This document shows positions 46,269 through 53,873 of a stretch of DNA of 64,000 bases, in pieces (position 1 is the first letter of the stretch; every line of letters starts with the position of its first letter). The translations under genes were made by a program, and so were the position numbers. The DNA is from Arthrobacter sp. H-02-3 (GTDB taxonomy: Bacteria; Actinomycetota; Actinomycetes; Actinomycetales; Micrococcaceae): the NCBI RefSeq assembly GCF_003097355.1, contig NZ_PYUI01000003.1, positions 124,001-188,000 of the forward strand, given 5' to 3'. The notes under the pieces were generated by a model, which was not told the DNA's origin, did no database searches, and worked only from the letters and a program-made list of their open reading frames with translations.

Positions 46269-46955
46269 TCAGACGGACCGGCGCGCCTCAGGCGCCGGAC
46301 CGGCGTCGAGCATTGAAGCAATCTTGTCCTCGAGCGCGGCGAGCGTGGCCTCCGGCAGCACGATGAGCCCGTCGAGTTCACGGCGTGCGCGCCTGTAGGC
46401 CGTCTGACGTTCGGCAGGAGTCGCCGCGGCGTCCGAGGCGATCCTCAGGAGCTTCCGGGCAGTCTCGAGACGCTGGCGTTCCGGGCCGGTGAATTTGCTG
46501 TCCCTGATCCGCTTGGCTTCGCGTTCCGCGACATCGAAGGCGATCTCGAAACTGGTGACGGCGGCCCGGTACTCCGCCAAACGGGCCGCAGTCCTGAGGT
46601 CACCGGGGGCGGCGGGCCGCAGACCGTCGGCCTCACGCTTGGCCCGCAGGAAAGCCACCGTGAGCGGCTCCCGGACATCGGTCATGACCGGGTAGTCGAT
46701 CAGCTTCCCGACGTCGAGTTCGTAGTCGAGCCAGCGCCGGTTCACGGCGTCGTGCGCATTCATGAGGGCCAGGACCTGGGCCTGGCTGGCCTGTTCCGCC
46801 TGCGCGGCCTGGTTCTTGATTGTGTAGAGCTCCATCCGGCGCCGGTGCCGGCGTTCAGTGGCTTTGGACCAGGACCGGGCCCACCCGCCCATCAGTCCGC
46901 TCATGGGAAAGACGAGCCACCAAAAGTGCGAGACGAAATTGTAGAAGGGGTCCAC
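46269..46955 (-). CDS. Hypothetical protein, N-terminal membrane segment plus coiled coil
   Basis: The 228-residue protein starts with a hydrophobic segment (FVSHFWWLVFPMSGLMGG, residues 8-25), followed by a Lys/Arg-rich stretch and long Ala/Glu/Gln/Arg-rich helices likely to form coiled coil (QAAQAEQASQAQVLALM). I recognise no family and no catalytic motif. It is probably a membrane-anchored cytoplasmic protein, with positive charges after the first helix. The GTG start has GGGAGG seven bases upstream. It follows the universal stress protein gene on the same strand, but a strong hairpin separates them. Confidence 0.75.
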   Translation of the reverse strand: MDPFYNFVSHFWWLVFPMSGLMGGWARSWSKATERRHRRRMELYTIKNQAAQAEQASQAQVLALMNAHDAVNRRWLDYELDVGKLIDYPVMTDVREPLTVAFLRAKREADGLRPAAPGDLRTAARLAEYRAAVTSFEIAFDVAEREAKRIRDSKFTGPERQRLETARKLLRIASDAAATPAERQTAYRRARRELDGLIVLPEATLAALEDKIASMLDAGPAPEARRSV

Positions 46956-46985
46956 GGCAACATCCTCCCATCCGTCGGCGGCGGC

Positions 46986-47015
46986 GGAAAGCCCCCTCCG
47001 CAGAGGGGGCTTTCC
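46986..47015 (-). terminator. Terminator of the universal stress protein gene
   Basis: A perfect 13-bp stem, GGAAAGCCCCCTC with GAGGGGGCTTTCC and a 4-base loop, lies 38 bases past the stop. No T-run follows. Its strength makes co-transcription with the next gene unlikely. Confidence 0.7.
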
Positions 47016-47052
47016 GGCCGGTACTCATCGGGTTGCAAGGACTTGCCGGGCG

Positions 47053-47922
47053 TCAGTCCCCGTGCTTGACCTTGTGCACCCGCGTGACGATGGTGGGGCA
47101 CGGAACGTTCAGCAGGACGGCGTGCGCCGTGGAGCCGAGCACCGTGCGGGAGAGCCCGCCGCGGCCGCGGCTTCCGATCACCAGCACTCTGGCGTCCGCG
47201 GCGGTGTCCACGAGGGCCTTCGCGGGCTGGGTGTCCGTCTCGAGTCGCTGATGGACCACAAGGTCGGGGTATTTGTCGCCGAGCCCGGCCACCGACTCGG
47301 CGAGCACGATCCGGTTCTCTTCGACCATGCTCTCGGCGAGGCCGCTGGACGGTAGCTGCTTCTCGACCCACCGGGCGGGGGTCTTGAACGCGAGGACCAC
47401 GGTGAGCTCGTCTCCGCCAAGGTCAGCTTCCGCGGCGGCAACTGCCACGGCCTGCAGCGACTCCTCGGAACCGTCCACGCCGACCACGACGCCCTTGGCC
47501 CCGGCGCCAGGCTTTGCTGGGATGACGGCCACCTGACAGTCCGAGGCGGCGACGACCTGCAGGGCGCGGTCCGTCACGGGACCGCCGTCGAGGTGATGTT
47601 TTTCATGGCCGCCCACGACGATCATGGCTGCTTCTTTGGAGATATCCCGCAGCACCGATCCCCCGCTGCCGTGGCGGAGCTGAATGTCCACCTCGACGCC
47701 AGGGGACTGCTCGCTGGCGCTCGCCTTCGCCTTCTCAAGCAGTTCCATCCCCGATTCGCGGATGAGCTCGTGGTACTGGAAATCAGGGGACATCCAGCGG
47801 TCATCCACCGCGTGGAGGGCGATGACCGGAAGCTTGTCCCGGGCCGCCCGCTGAAGGGCCCACGTCAAGGCGGCGTCGCTGCCCGCAGACCCGTTGATAC
47901 CGACGACGATTGCTTTGCTCAT
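47053..47922 (-). CDS. Universal stress protein, two tandem Usp domains
   Basis: The 289-residue protein has two Usp folds: VVGINGSAGSDAALTWAL (residues 5-22) and VVGVDGSEESLQAVAVAA (about 146-163). The C-terminal domain has the ATP-binding pattern GSRGRGGLSRTVLGSTA, while the N-terminal one (GGHEKHHLDGGPVTDRAL) deviates. Tandem Usp proteins in actinobacteria are often induced by hypoxia or stationary phase through DosR. A perfect GGGCCTTAAGGCCC palindrome 200 bases upstream resembles the DosR box. The ATG is 4 to 8 bases after a weak purine-rich site. Confidence 0.92.
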   Translation of the reverse strand: MSKAIVVGINGSAGSDAALTWALQRAARDKLPVIALHAVDDRWMSPDFQYHELIRESGMELLEKAKASASEQSPGVEVDIQLRHGSGGSVLRDISKEAAMIVVGGHEKHHLDGGPVTDRALQVVAASDCQVAVIPAKPGAGAKGVVVGVDGSEESLQAVAVAAAEADLGGDELTVVLAFKTPARWVEKQLPSSGLAESMVEENRIVLAESVAGLGDKYPDLVVHQRLETDTQPAKALVDTAADARVLVIGSRGRGGLSRTVLGSTAHAVLLNVPCPTIVTRVHKVKHGD

Positions 47923-48008
47923 TCTGAATCCTGCTCTTCTCCATCGCGTGATCTGAACCGGCAGCTACACACCGCATTGTCTATAGAGCGCATGATCCCT
48001 GCACTGCT

Positions 48009-48029
48009 TGTTAGCTGCACCGCCTAACA
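48009..48029. promoter_or_regulatory. Inverted repeat upstream of the universal stress gene
   Basis: TGTTAG (48009-48014) and CTAACA (48024-48029) form a perfect 6-bp inverted repeat with a 9-base spacer, 87 bases upstream of the ATG. It is a candidate operator; the cognate regulator is unknown. Confidence 0.35.
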
Positions 48030-48121
48030 TCTGCGTTGGGTGGTGCCTGTAGTGCATGATCGGGCGGCAGTGCCGACAGCCGGCTGGCACCTTCAGTCTC
48101 CCGCGCCCGTCATGGGCCGGG

Positions 48122-48141
48122 TTAGGGCCTTAAGGCCCCGC
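48122..48141. promoter_or_regulatory. DosR-box-like palindrome
   Basis: The 20-mer TTAGGGCCTTAAGGCCCCGC agrees at 15 of 20 positions with the mycobacterial DosR consensus TTSGGGACTWWAGTCCCSAA and contains a perfect 14-bp palindrome (48125-48138). It lies 200 bases upstream of the universal stress gene. Confidence 0.4.
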
Positions 48142-48153
48142 GCCGCGCTGAGG

Positions 48154-48175
48154 ACCTGCACGTGGATCTGCAGGT
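48154..48175 (-). terminator. Possible terminator of the esterase operon
   Basis: ACCTGCA and TGCAGGT form a 7-bp stem with an 8-base loop about 40 bases past the esterase stop. It is GC-rich and has no T-run. Confidence 0.35.
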
Positions 48176-48216
48176 GGACCCGCCAGCGGGCCTGTTACGC
48201 GGCCTAATTGCACGGC

Positions 48217-49530
48217 CTAGAAACCAGTGGGCTCCGTTTCCAATTCCGGTTCGCGGGGCGGCCCCTCATGGTGCACGGGACGCAGTGCCGCGGTGTGTTC
48301 GAGCCAGATGAGAGCGTCGTAGCGTTCCCCCATCCGGGTCGGAACGTAGTTCCCCGCCTCCCGCTCCGGGTGGTACACGACGCCGATCGCCCGGTGTCCG
48401 AGCCACGTCGAAAGCCACGGCCCGGTCCTGTCGTCACCGAACTCCAGCACGGACGGCACGCCGAGGGCCTGATGCAGGAAGTCTTCGTGGCTGCCCGGCC
48501 GTGCTTCCGGCACCGTGAGGATGCGCTCCGGCCGGCCCCACGCGTCGGCGGCGATCACGGAACCCCGGTGCCCGGCGAAACCGACCAGGAGCACGCCCTC
48601 GCCCGCGTGGCGTTCCCGTAGCAGTTGCCCGACGTTGACCAGGCCGTCCTGCGCCATGTCGGTGGCCCGCGCATCCCCGACATGCGTGTTGTGCTCCCAG
48701 ATCAGGCCCTTCGACGCCGGCCCGAGGTGCCGGCTGACGCGGTCGATGGTGTCCGCCATATGGTGGTCGCGGACGTTCCAGGACTGCCGGTCGCCGCGGA
48801 CCATGATGCGGTAGTAGTGCTCGGCGTTGGCCGCGACCTCGGCGTTCTGGACGGCGTCAAAGGCGTCCTCGTCGTGGGGGCCGGGGCTGAAGACCCGGTT
48901 CCTGACCTCGGTCAGGAGGGCCACGACGTCGGCCTCGCAGGACTGCGGGACCAGCCGCGTGCTCCAGGCATACTGGTGCGGGTCCTCGTGGTGCGGTGAG
49001 AAGCATTGCCAGGCGCGCATCGCCGCGGGTACGGCGTCCGGGACGTTTTCCTGCAGCCAGCCGATGATTTCGCGCAGCGAATCCCAGAGCGAGTAGACGT
49101 CCAGGCCGTAGAAGCCCACTCGCTTGTCCATGGGGCGCCCCGCGTTCCAGGTGCGCAGCCAGTCCAGGAACGCCGCGATTTCCTCGTTGGCCCACATCCA
49201 GGTGGGCCAGCGTTCGAAACCGGCCAGCAGGGCGTGCACTCCCTGATCCTTGCCGTCCTGGCCGCGGACCCACCGGTTGATCCGCCAGCAGTCCGGCCAG
49301 TCTCCTTCCACCCCGATCCAGTTGTACCCCTCCTCGGCGATGAGACGCCTGCTGAGGGTGTCGCGCCAGGTGTAGAACTCGTGGGTGCCATGGGACGCCT
49401 CGCCGATGGCGACGAAACGGCAGTCGGCGGCCCGCCGCACCAGGCCGTTGAGGTCCCGGTCGTTTTTCAGCGGCCGGGCGAGATCATGGATCTCCTTCAG
49501 CACGGAGGTGCGCGTGACAACCGGATTCAT
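48217..49530 (-). CDS. Erythromycin-esterase-family hydrolase
   Basis: The 437-residue protein matches the erythromycin esterase family: FVAIGEASHGTHEFYTWRD (the conserved Glu and His of the active centre), EGYNWIGVEGDWPDCWRINRW, KGLIWEHNTHVGDARATDM and LLVGFAGHRGSV. True EreA/B members hydrolyse the macrolide lactone, but most chromosomal actinobacterial homologues have no proven macrolide activity. ATG 49530 overlaps the stop of the beta-CASP gene as ATGA, so it is the second gene of a coupled pair. Resistance should not be assumed from the family name. Confidence 0.87.
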   Translation of the reverse strand: MNPVVTRTSVLKEIHDLARPLKNDRDLNGLVRRAADCRFVAIGEASHGTHEFYTWRDTLSRRLIAEEGYNWIGVEGDWPDCWRINRWVRGQDGKDQGVHALLAGFERWPTWMWANEEIAAFLDWLRTWNAGRPMDKRVGFYGLDVYSLWDSLREIIGWLQENVPDAVPAAMRAWQCFSPHHEDPHQYAWSTRLVPQSCEADVVALLTEVRNRVFSPGPHDEDAFDAVQNAEVAANAEHYYRIMVRGDRQSWNVRDHHMADTIDRVSRHLGPASKGLIWEHNTHVGDARATDMAQDGLVNVGQLLRERHAGEGVLLVGFAGHRGSVIAADAWGRPERILTVPEARPGSHEDFLHQALGVPSVLEFGDDRTGPWLSTWLGHRAIGVVYHPEREAGNYVPTRMGERYDALIWLEHTAALRPVHHEGPPREPELETEPTGF

Positions 49531-50909
49531 CGCGGATCCTCAATGTCGATCGACTCCAGATGCTCGGGTACCCGGGCCCGCCAGCCGAGTTCGCGCTTGA
49601 TCCTGATGCGCAGGGCATCGGACGCATCGGGGTCGCCGTGCGTGATGTAGGTCATGCGGGGCTCCTTCGCTGCCGCTTTCATCCACGCGATGATGCCGTC
49701 GGCGTCGGCGTGCGCGGACAGGCTTTCCATTTGGATCACTTCGGCCCGGATCTTGACGTCCTCCCCGTAGATGCGCAGCTCCCGTTCGCCGGCGGCCAGG
49801 GTGGCCCCCCGCGTGCCTCCTGCCTGGTAGCCGCTGAGGATGACGGCGTTTTTCGGGTCCGGGCCGTACGCCGCGACGTGGTGCAGGATCCGGCCGCCGG
49901 TCAGCATGCCGCTGGCCGAGATGATGATCATGGGGCCGCCGCGCAGGTTCAGGAGCTTGGACTCGTCCACGGTGCGGGTGACCTTGGCCAGCTTGTACAT
50001 GTCCACGTATTCCTCGCGCTTGAGCCGGTGTTCCTCGGGGTGGCGCTGGTACATTTCGGAGGCGTCGATCGCCATGGGGCTGTTCAGGTACACCGGGATG
50101 CGCGGAATCGCGCCCTTGCGCAGGAGCCGGGACAGGTACAGCATGAGCGTTTCAGCCCGGCCGACGGCGAACGCGGCGAACATGATGACGCCGCCGCGCT
50201 TCGCGACGCGGTTGATGATCTCCCCTAGTTGCTTCTCCGGATCCTCCGTGGAGTGTTTCCGGTTGCCGTAGGTTGATTCGGTCACCAGGATCCCTGTTTC
50301 GCCGAGCGGCCGCGGGGGGTACATGAAGGGATCATCGGCGCGGCCCAGGTCTCCGGTGAAGTGCACGGATTGGGAGCCTAGCCGGACGTGGACCTGGGCG
50401 GCGCCGAGGATGTGTCCGGCCGGCACGAACGTCAGCTCCATGCCACCGCCGAGGTCAAGGGGATCGTCAAAATCCCGGATTTTGAATCTGTTGAGGGACG
50501 CTACGGCGTCGGCGGCCGTGTAGAGCGGGATCGCGGGATCGTGCGCGGACGATCCCCGCTGCGAGGCATACCTGGCCTCTTCCTCCTGCAGGTGGCCGCT
50601 GTCCGGGAGGATGAGTTTGCATAGATCGGTGGTGCCGTCCGTGGCGTAGACCGGGCCGCCGAATCCGTCCCGGACCAGGGCCGGGACGTAGCCGGTGTGG
50701 TCCAGGTGCGCATGGGTCAGCACCACGGCGTCGATGGACTGCGGCGGCACCGGGAAGGGCGTCCGGTTGCGCTCGCGGCTGCGCTTGTAGCCCTGGAAGA
50801 GCCCGCAGTCCACCAGTACGCGCCGGCCGCCGGCGTCGATCAGGTAGCGGGACCCGGTGACGGTGTCGGTGGCACCAAGGAACTTCAGGCTCGGCTGCTG
50901 GTGTTTCAT
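49527..50909 (-). CDS. MBL-fold/beta-CASP RNA-processing-type metallohydrolase
   Basis: The 460-residue protein is a metallo-beta-lactamase/beta-CASP nuclease of the YSH1/CPSF type: THAHLDHTG (metal ligands), FTGDLGRADDPFMYPP, the beta-CASP domain with SASGMLTGGRILHH, ILSGYQAGGTRGATL, and a C-terminal RNA-specificity part ending in HGDPDASDALRIRIKREL. Archaeal and eukaryotic relatives cleave RNA 3' ends, and bacterial ones are probably exo- or endoribonucleases. I set the start at ATG 50909 (MKHQQPSLKFLGATD) with GGGAG four bases upstream. It precedes the erythromycin-esterase gene with a 4-base overlap. Confidence 0.88.
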   Translation of the reverse strand: MKHQQPSLKFLGATDTVTGSRYLIDAGGRRVLVDCGLFQGYKRSRERNRTPFPVPPQSIDAVVLTHAHLDHTGYVPALVRDGFGGPVYATDGTTDLCKLILPDSGHLQEEEARYASQRGSSAHDPAIPLYTAADAVASLNRFKIRDFDDPLDLGGGMELTFVPAGHILGAAQVHVRLGSQSVHFTGDLGRADDPFMYPPRPLGETGILVTESTYGNRKHSTEDPEKQLGEIINRVAKRGGVIMFAAFAVGRAETLMLYLSRLLRKGAIPRIPVYLNSPMAIDASEMYQRHPEEHRLKREEYVDMYKLAKVTRTVDESKLLNLRGGPMIIISASGMLTGGRILHHVAAYGPDPKNAVILSGYQAGGTRGATLAAGERELRIYGEDVKIRAEVIQMESLSAHADADGIIAWMKAAAKEPRMTYITHGDPDASDALRIRIKRELGWRARVPEHLESIDIEDPR

Positions 50910-51231
50910 GGTGCTCCCGTGGACCTCTACCCGTGAATCTGTGGACCGCGCAGACCCTGTGCACTGTGCAGACTTATCCACTACACAGACCTACAAAATG
51001 CACAAACCTACAAAGATGCGCGGACCTGCCGCTCGCGGTGTACGCCCCAGCTTCCGCCCGGGCCTGCCGGGTGCCAAGGGCCGAAAGTCACCTCACGGCC
51101 CGCGCCGCCGCGGCTGTCGCGCAGTCCGGTCCAGTACTCCCGGACCGGTGCTGCCCCGATAGGATTTCCTGACGGGTCCTGCCGGGCCCGACGGCCGGCA
51201 ACCCGGCACAGCCCAGTGGCAAGGACACACC
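50910..51231. other. Intergenic region between the beta-CASP and acyl-CoA ligase genes
   Basis: This 322-base divergent control region has no gene I can support. An AT-richer pocket near 50950-51020 contains two tandem copies of a 17-18-bp unit (50986-51002 and 51003-51020, ACCTACAAA core) that could be an operator for the beta-CASP/esterase pair. A TAGGAT hexamer near 51160 is a possible -10 for the ligase. Confidence 0.5.
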
Positions 51232-52971
51232 ATGATCAGACGATCCGCGGGGCCCGAGCATCCCGACCGCCCCTGGACCCGCCACTACGGCCCCGGTGTT
51301 CCCGTCGACCTCAAACTCCCCGCGGGGTCCCTGGTCGACCTCATGGACTCCTCCGTTCGGCGTTATGGACGGAAGACAGCGCTGGAATTCTTCGGGGCAC
51401 GCACCAGTTACCGCGAACTCGGGACCGCCATCAGCAGGGCGGCTGCGGGCCTGAAGAAACTCGGCGTCAGGGCCGGCGACCGTGTGGCGCTGGTCCTGCC
51501 GAACTGCCCGCAGCACATCATCGCTTTCCATGCGGCGCTGCGGCTGGGCGCCGTCGTCGTCGAACACAATCCCTTGTATACCGACCGCGAGCTCCGTCAT
51601 CAGTTCGAGGACCACGGCGCCACCGTCGCCGTGGTCTGGGACAAGGCGGTGGAGAAGGTTCGGCAGCTGCCCGTCGACGTCGGGCTGCAGACCATTGTCT
51701 CGGTTGAGCTGATTCCGGCGATGCCGCTGGTCCAGCGGATGGCGCTGCGGCTCCCGGTACCCGCTGCCCGCGCGGCCCGGGCCTCACTGGCCGCCGGCAG
51801 GCACACGCCCTGGCAAGCGGCGGCGCCGGCACACCGGACGGTGCTGCCGTGGAAGGAGCTCCTGGCCGCCGGCGAGCTGAAGAAGAAGTATCCGCGCCCG
51901 GCCGCCGGCGACCTCGCCGTCATCCAGTACACGAGCGGCACCACGGGCCAGCCCAAGGGCGCCATGCTCACCCATGCCAATCTGCAGGCCAATGCCGCGC
52001 AGGGCCGCGCGTGGGTGCCCGGGCTCAAGGACGGCCGGGAGACCGTCTACGCGGTGCTGCCGATGTTCCACGCCTACGGGCTCACGCTGTGCATGACGTT
52101 TGCCCTGAGCATCGGCGCGAGGCTGGTGCTGTTCCCCAAGTTCGACGTTGACCTTGTGCTGAAGGCCTACAAGAAATCGCCGGCCACGTTCCTGCCGGCG
52201 GTGCCGCCGATCTACGACCGCATCGCCGCCGTTGCGGCCGAGCGCGGCATTGCGCTGGACAGCATCCGGTTTTCCATCTCGGGGGCGATGAACCTGCCTA
52301 CGGCGACAGTGGAGACGTGGGAGAAGGCAACCGGCGGCTACCTGATTGAGGGCTACGGGTTGACGGAAACCTCGCCCATCGCGCTGGGCAACCCCTTCGG
52401 TCCCAGCCGGAAACCGGGAACAGTGGGGGTCCCGTTTCCCCTGACCGACATCCGGGTGGTGGACCCGCGGAACGTCCTGCTGGACCGCGCCCCCGGTGAG
52501 GAAGGCGAGCTCCTGGTCCGGGGCCCGCAGGTTTTTGCCGGCTACTGGAACCGCCCGCAGGAGACCGAGGAATCACTCCTGGAAGGCGGCTGGTTCCGCA
52601 CGGGGGACATTGTCTCGGCGGACAAGGACGGGTTCGTGACGGTCCGGGACCGGATCAAGGAGCTGATCATCACTGGAGGCTTCAATGTCTCCCCCACGGA
52701 AGTGGAGGACGTCCTCGCCGAATACCCCGGCATCCTGGAAGTGTGCGTGGTGGGCCTGCCGCGACCCGGCGGCGGCGAAGACGTGGTCGCCGCCGTCGTC
52801 CCCGCCGCAGGACCCGGCGTCGATCCGGAGGCGCTCCTGGCCTTCGCACGCGAGAATCTGGCCGCCTACAAGGTGCCGCGCCGGGTTGCCATGGTGGATG
52901 AACTGCCGCGCTCGCTGATCGGCAAGGTCCTGCGCCGTGAAATCCGGGACGCGCTCGTGGCCGGCCAGTAG
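51232..52971 (+). CDS. Long-chain fatty-acid-CoA ligase (FadD-like)
   Basis: The 579-residue adenylate-forming enzyme activates a fatty acid to acyl-CoA with ATP. It has the AMP-binding motif IQYTSGTTGQPKGAML (about residues 225-240), the A5 motif EGYGLTETSPI, A7 WFRTGDIVSADKDGFVTVRDR, and the C-terminal A10 lysine region RSLIGKVLRREIRD. Length and motifs fit FadD or medium/long-chain ligases, but chain length is not readable. The ATG has AAGGA nine bases upstream. It stands alone and converges with the lipoprotein gene of the oxidase locus. Confidence 0.93.
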   Translation: MIRRSAGPEHPDRPWTRHYGPGVPVDLKLPAGSLVDLMDSSVRRYGRKTALEFFGARTSYRELGTAISRAAAGLKKLGVRAGDRVALVLPNCPQHIIAFHAALRLGAVVVEHNPLYTDRELRHQFEDHGATVAVVWDKAVEKVRQLPVDVGLQTIVSVELIPAMPLVQRMALRLPVPAARAARASLAAGRHTPWQAAAPAHRTVLPWKELLAAGELKKKYPRPAAGDLAVIQYTSGTTGQPKGAMLTHANLQANAAQGRAWVPGLKDGRETVYAVLPMFHAYGLTLCMTFALSIGARLVLFPKFDVDLVLKAYKKSPATFLPAVPPIYDRIAAVAAERGIALDSIRFSISGAMNLPTATVETWEKATGGYLIEGYGLTETSPIALGNPFGPSRKPGTVGVPFPLTDIRVVDPRNVLLDRAPGEEGELLVRGPQVFAGYWNRPQETEESLLEGGWFRTGDIVSADKDGFVTVRDRIKELIITGGFNVSPTEVEDVLAEYPGILEVCVVGLPRPGGGEDVVAAVVPAAGPGVDPEALLAFARENLAAYKVPRRVAMVDELPRSLIGKVLRREIRDALVAGQ

Positions 52972-53020
52972 CGTTCTCTTCGCTCCGGCCGGCCATGGGT
53001 TCTGTCAGTGCCCGGCCTCC

Positions 53021-53872
53021 TCAGTGTCCGGAATCGTCGCTTCCTGTGTGGTGGCCGGCCGGGTCGTCCTGTCCTGCGCCATGCGATTGGCCACCATTGT
53101 CCTCGGGCGACGGTGCAGGCTCCAGTGCCGGTCCAGGTTCGAGGGACAGGTCTACTCCTTCGCCTGTGTCCGAGCGAGGGGCCAGCGCAACGTTGGCGGG
53201 GTCCACGCCGGCGCCGCGGGCCATGCCGTTGCGGACGGATTCCACGAGCGCGTCGCTGAGCAGCGGCCCCGTGTAGCTGACCGTCAGGGCACCGTTGTCC
53301 AGGACCGTGGCGTAGTTCCCGAGCGCGTCCGAGAGTATGCCTTCCTCGGCGATGGATTTCGCCAGGGCTGCCGGATCGGCCGCGGCCACGGTGAACCGGA
53401 GGTCGTGGACCAGAACCAAGGCGACATGGACATGCTCCACACCTGGATAGCTTCCCTCCGCGCCGAAAGCGAGCCCAGCCAGCTTCTCGGCGTCGCTGCT
53501 TGTGCTTCCCGGCGGCAGCGCCACGATGACCTCCGGCGACATGTGCTCGAGGATCGCCGGTTCGAGCACGTCCGGGGAGATGTCGGAGAGAACGACGCCG
53601 CCGGCAGTCGCGGCCTGCTCGAGCCGTGCGCGCGCCGCGCCGAGGTCGGCGCCCGGGGCCGGATGGACGGCGATGACCGTGCGGCGCCGCACCATCAGCC
53701 CGTCGTGGCTTACTGCCGGACGGCCATTACCGACGTCGGTCCCCGTCTCGAGCGAGACAGCCGCGGCGCTCGCCGCGACCGACGGCGGCGCCGGCGCCGG
53801 CGGTCCGCCCGTGCAGGCGCTTAGTGCCAGCACGAGCAGGGCGGCCGCGCCCAGTGCCCCAACGTGGCTCAT
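53021..53872 (-). CDS. Lipoprotein with His-rich C-terminal tail
   Basis: The 283-residue protein starts with a lipoprotein signal, MSHVGALGAAALLVLALSAC, with lipobox LSAC (Cys20), so it should be anchored on the outer face of the membrane. I recognise no domain in the middle; it has a Val/Ala-rich alternating beta/alpha pattern (residues about 70-230) including YPGVEHVHVALVLVHDLRF. The last 24 residues are rich in His, Asp, Gly and Ser (five His), a likely metal-binding tail. It starts one base after the multicopper oxidase stop. A metal-handling role for that enzyme is inference only. Confidence 0.8.
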   Translation of the reverse strand: MSHVGALGAAALLVLALSACTGGPPAPAPPSVAASAAAVSLETGTDVGNGRPAVSHDGLMVRRRTVIAVHPAPGADLGAARARLEQAATAGGVVLSDISPDVLEPAILEHMSPEVIVALPPGSTSSDAEKLAGLAFGAEGSYPGVEHVHVALVLVHDLRFTVAAADPAALAKSIAEEGILSDALGNYATVLDNGALTVSYTGPLLSDALVESVRNGMARGAGVDPANVALAPRSDTGEGVDLSLEPGPALEPAPSPEDNGGQSHGAGQDDPAGHHTGSDDSGH

Positions 53873-53873
53873 C

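Noticed and set aside
48217..49530. Acquired macrolide resistance gene
   Set aside because: The family is broad and mostly chromosomal in actinobacteria, no mobile element is near, and nothing shows macrolide activity.
50950..51020. Possible replication-type or ParB site in the AT-richer pocket
   Set aside because: The repeat unit does not match parS or DnaA boxes, and the genomic context is not an origin.
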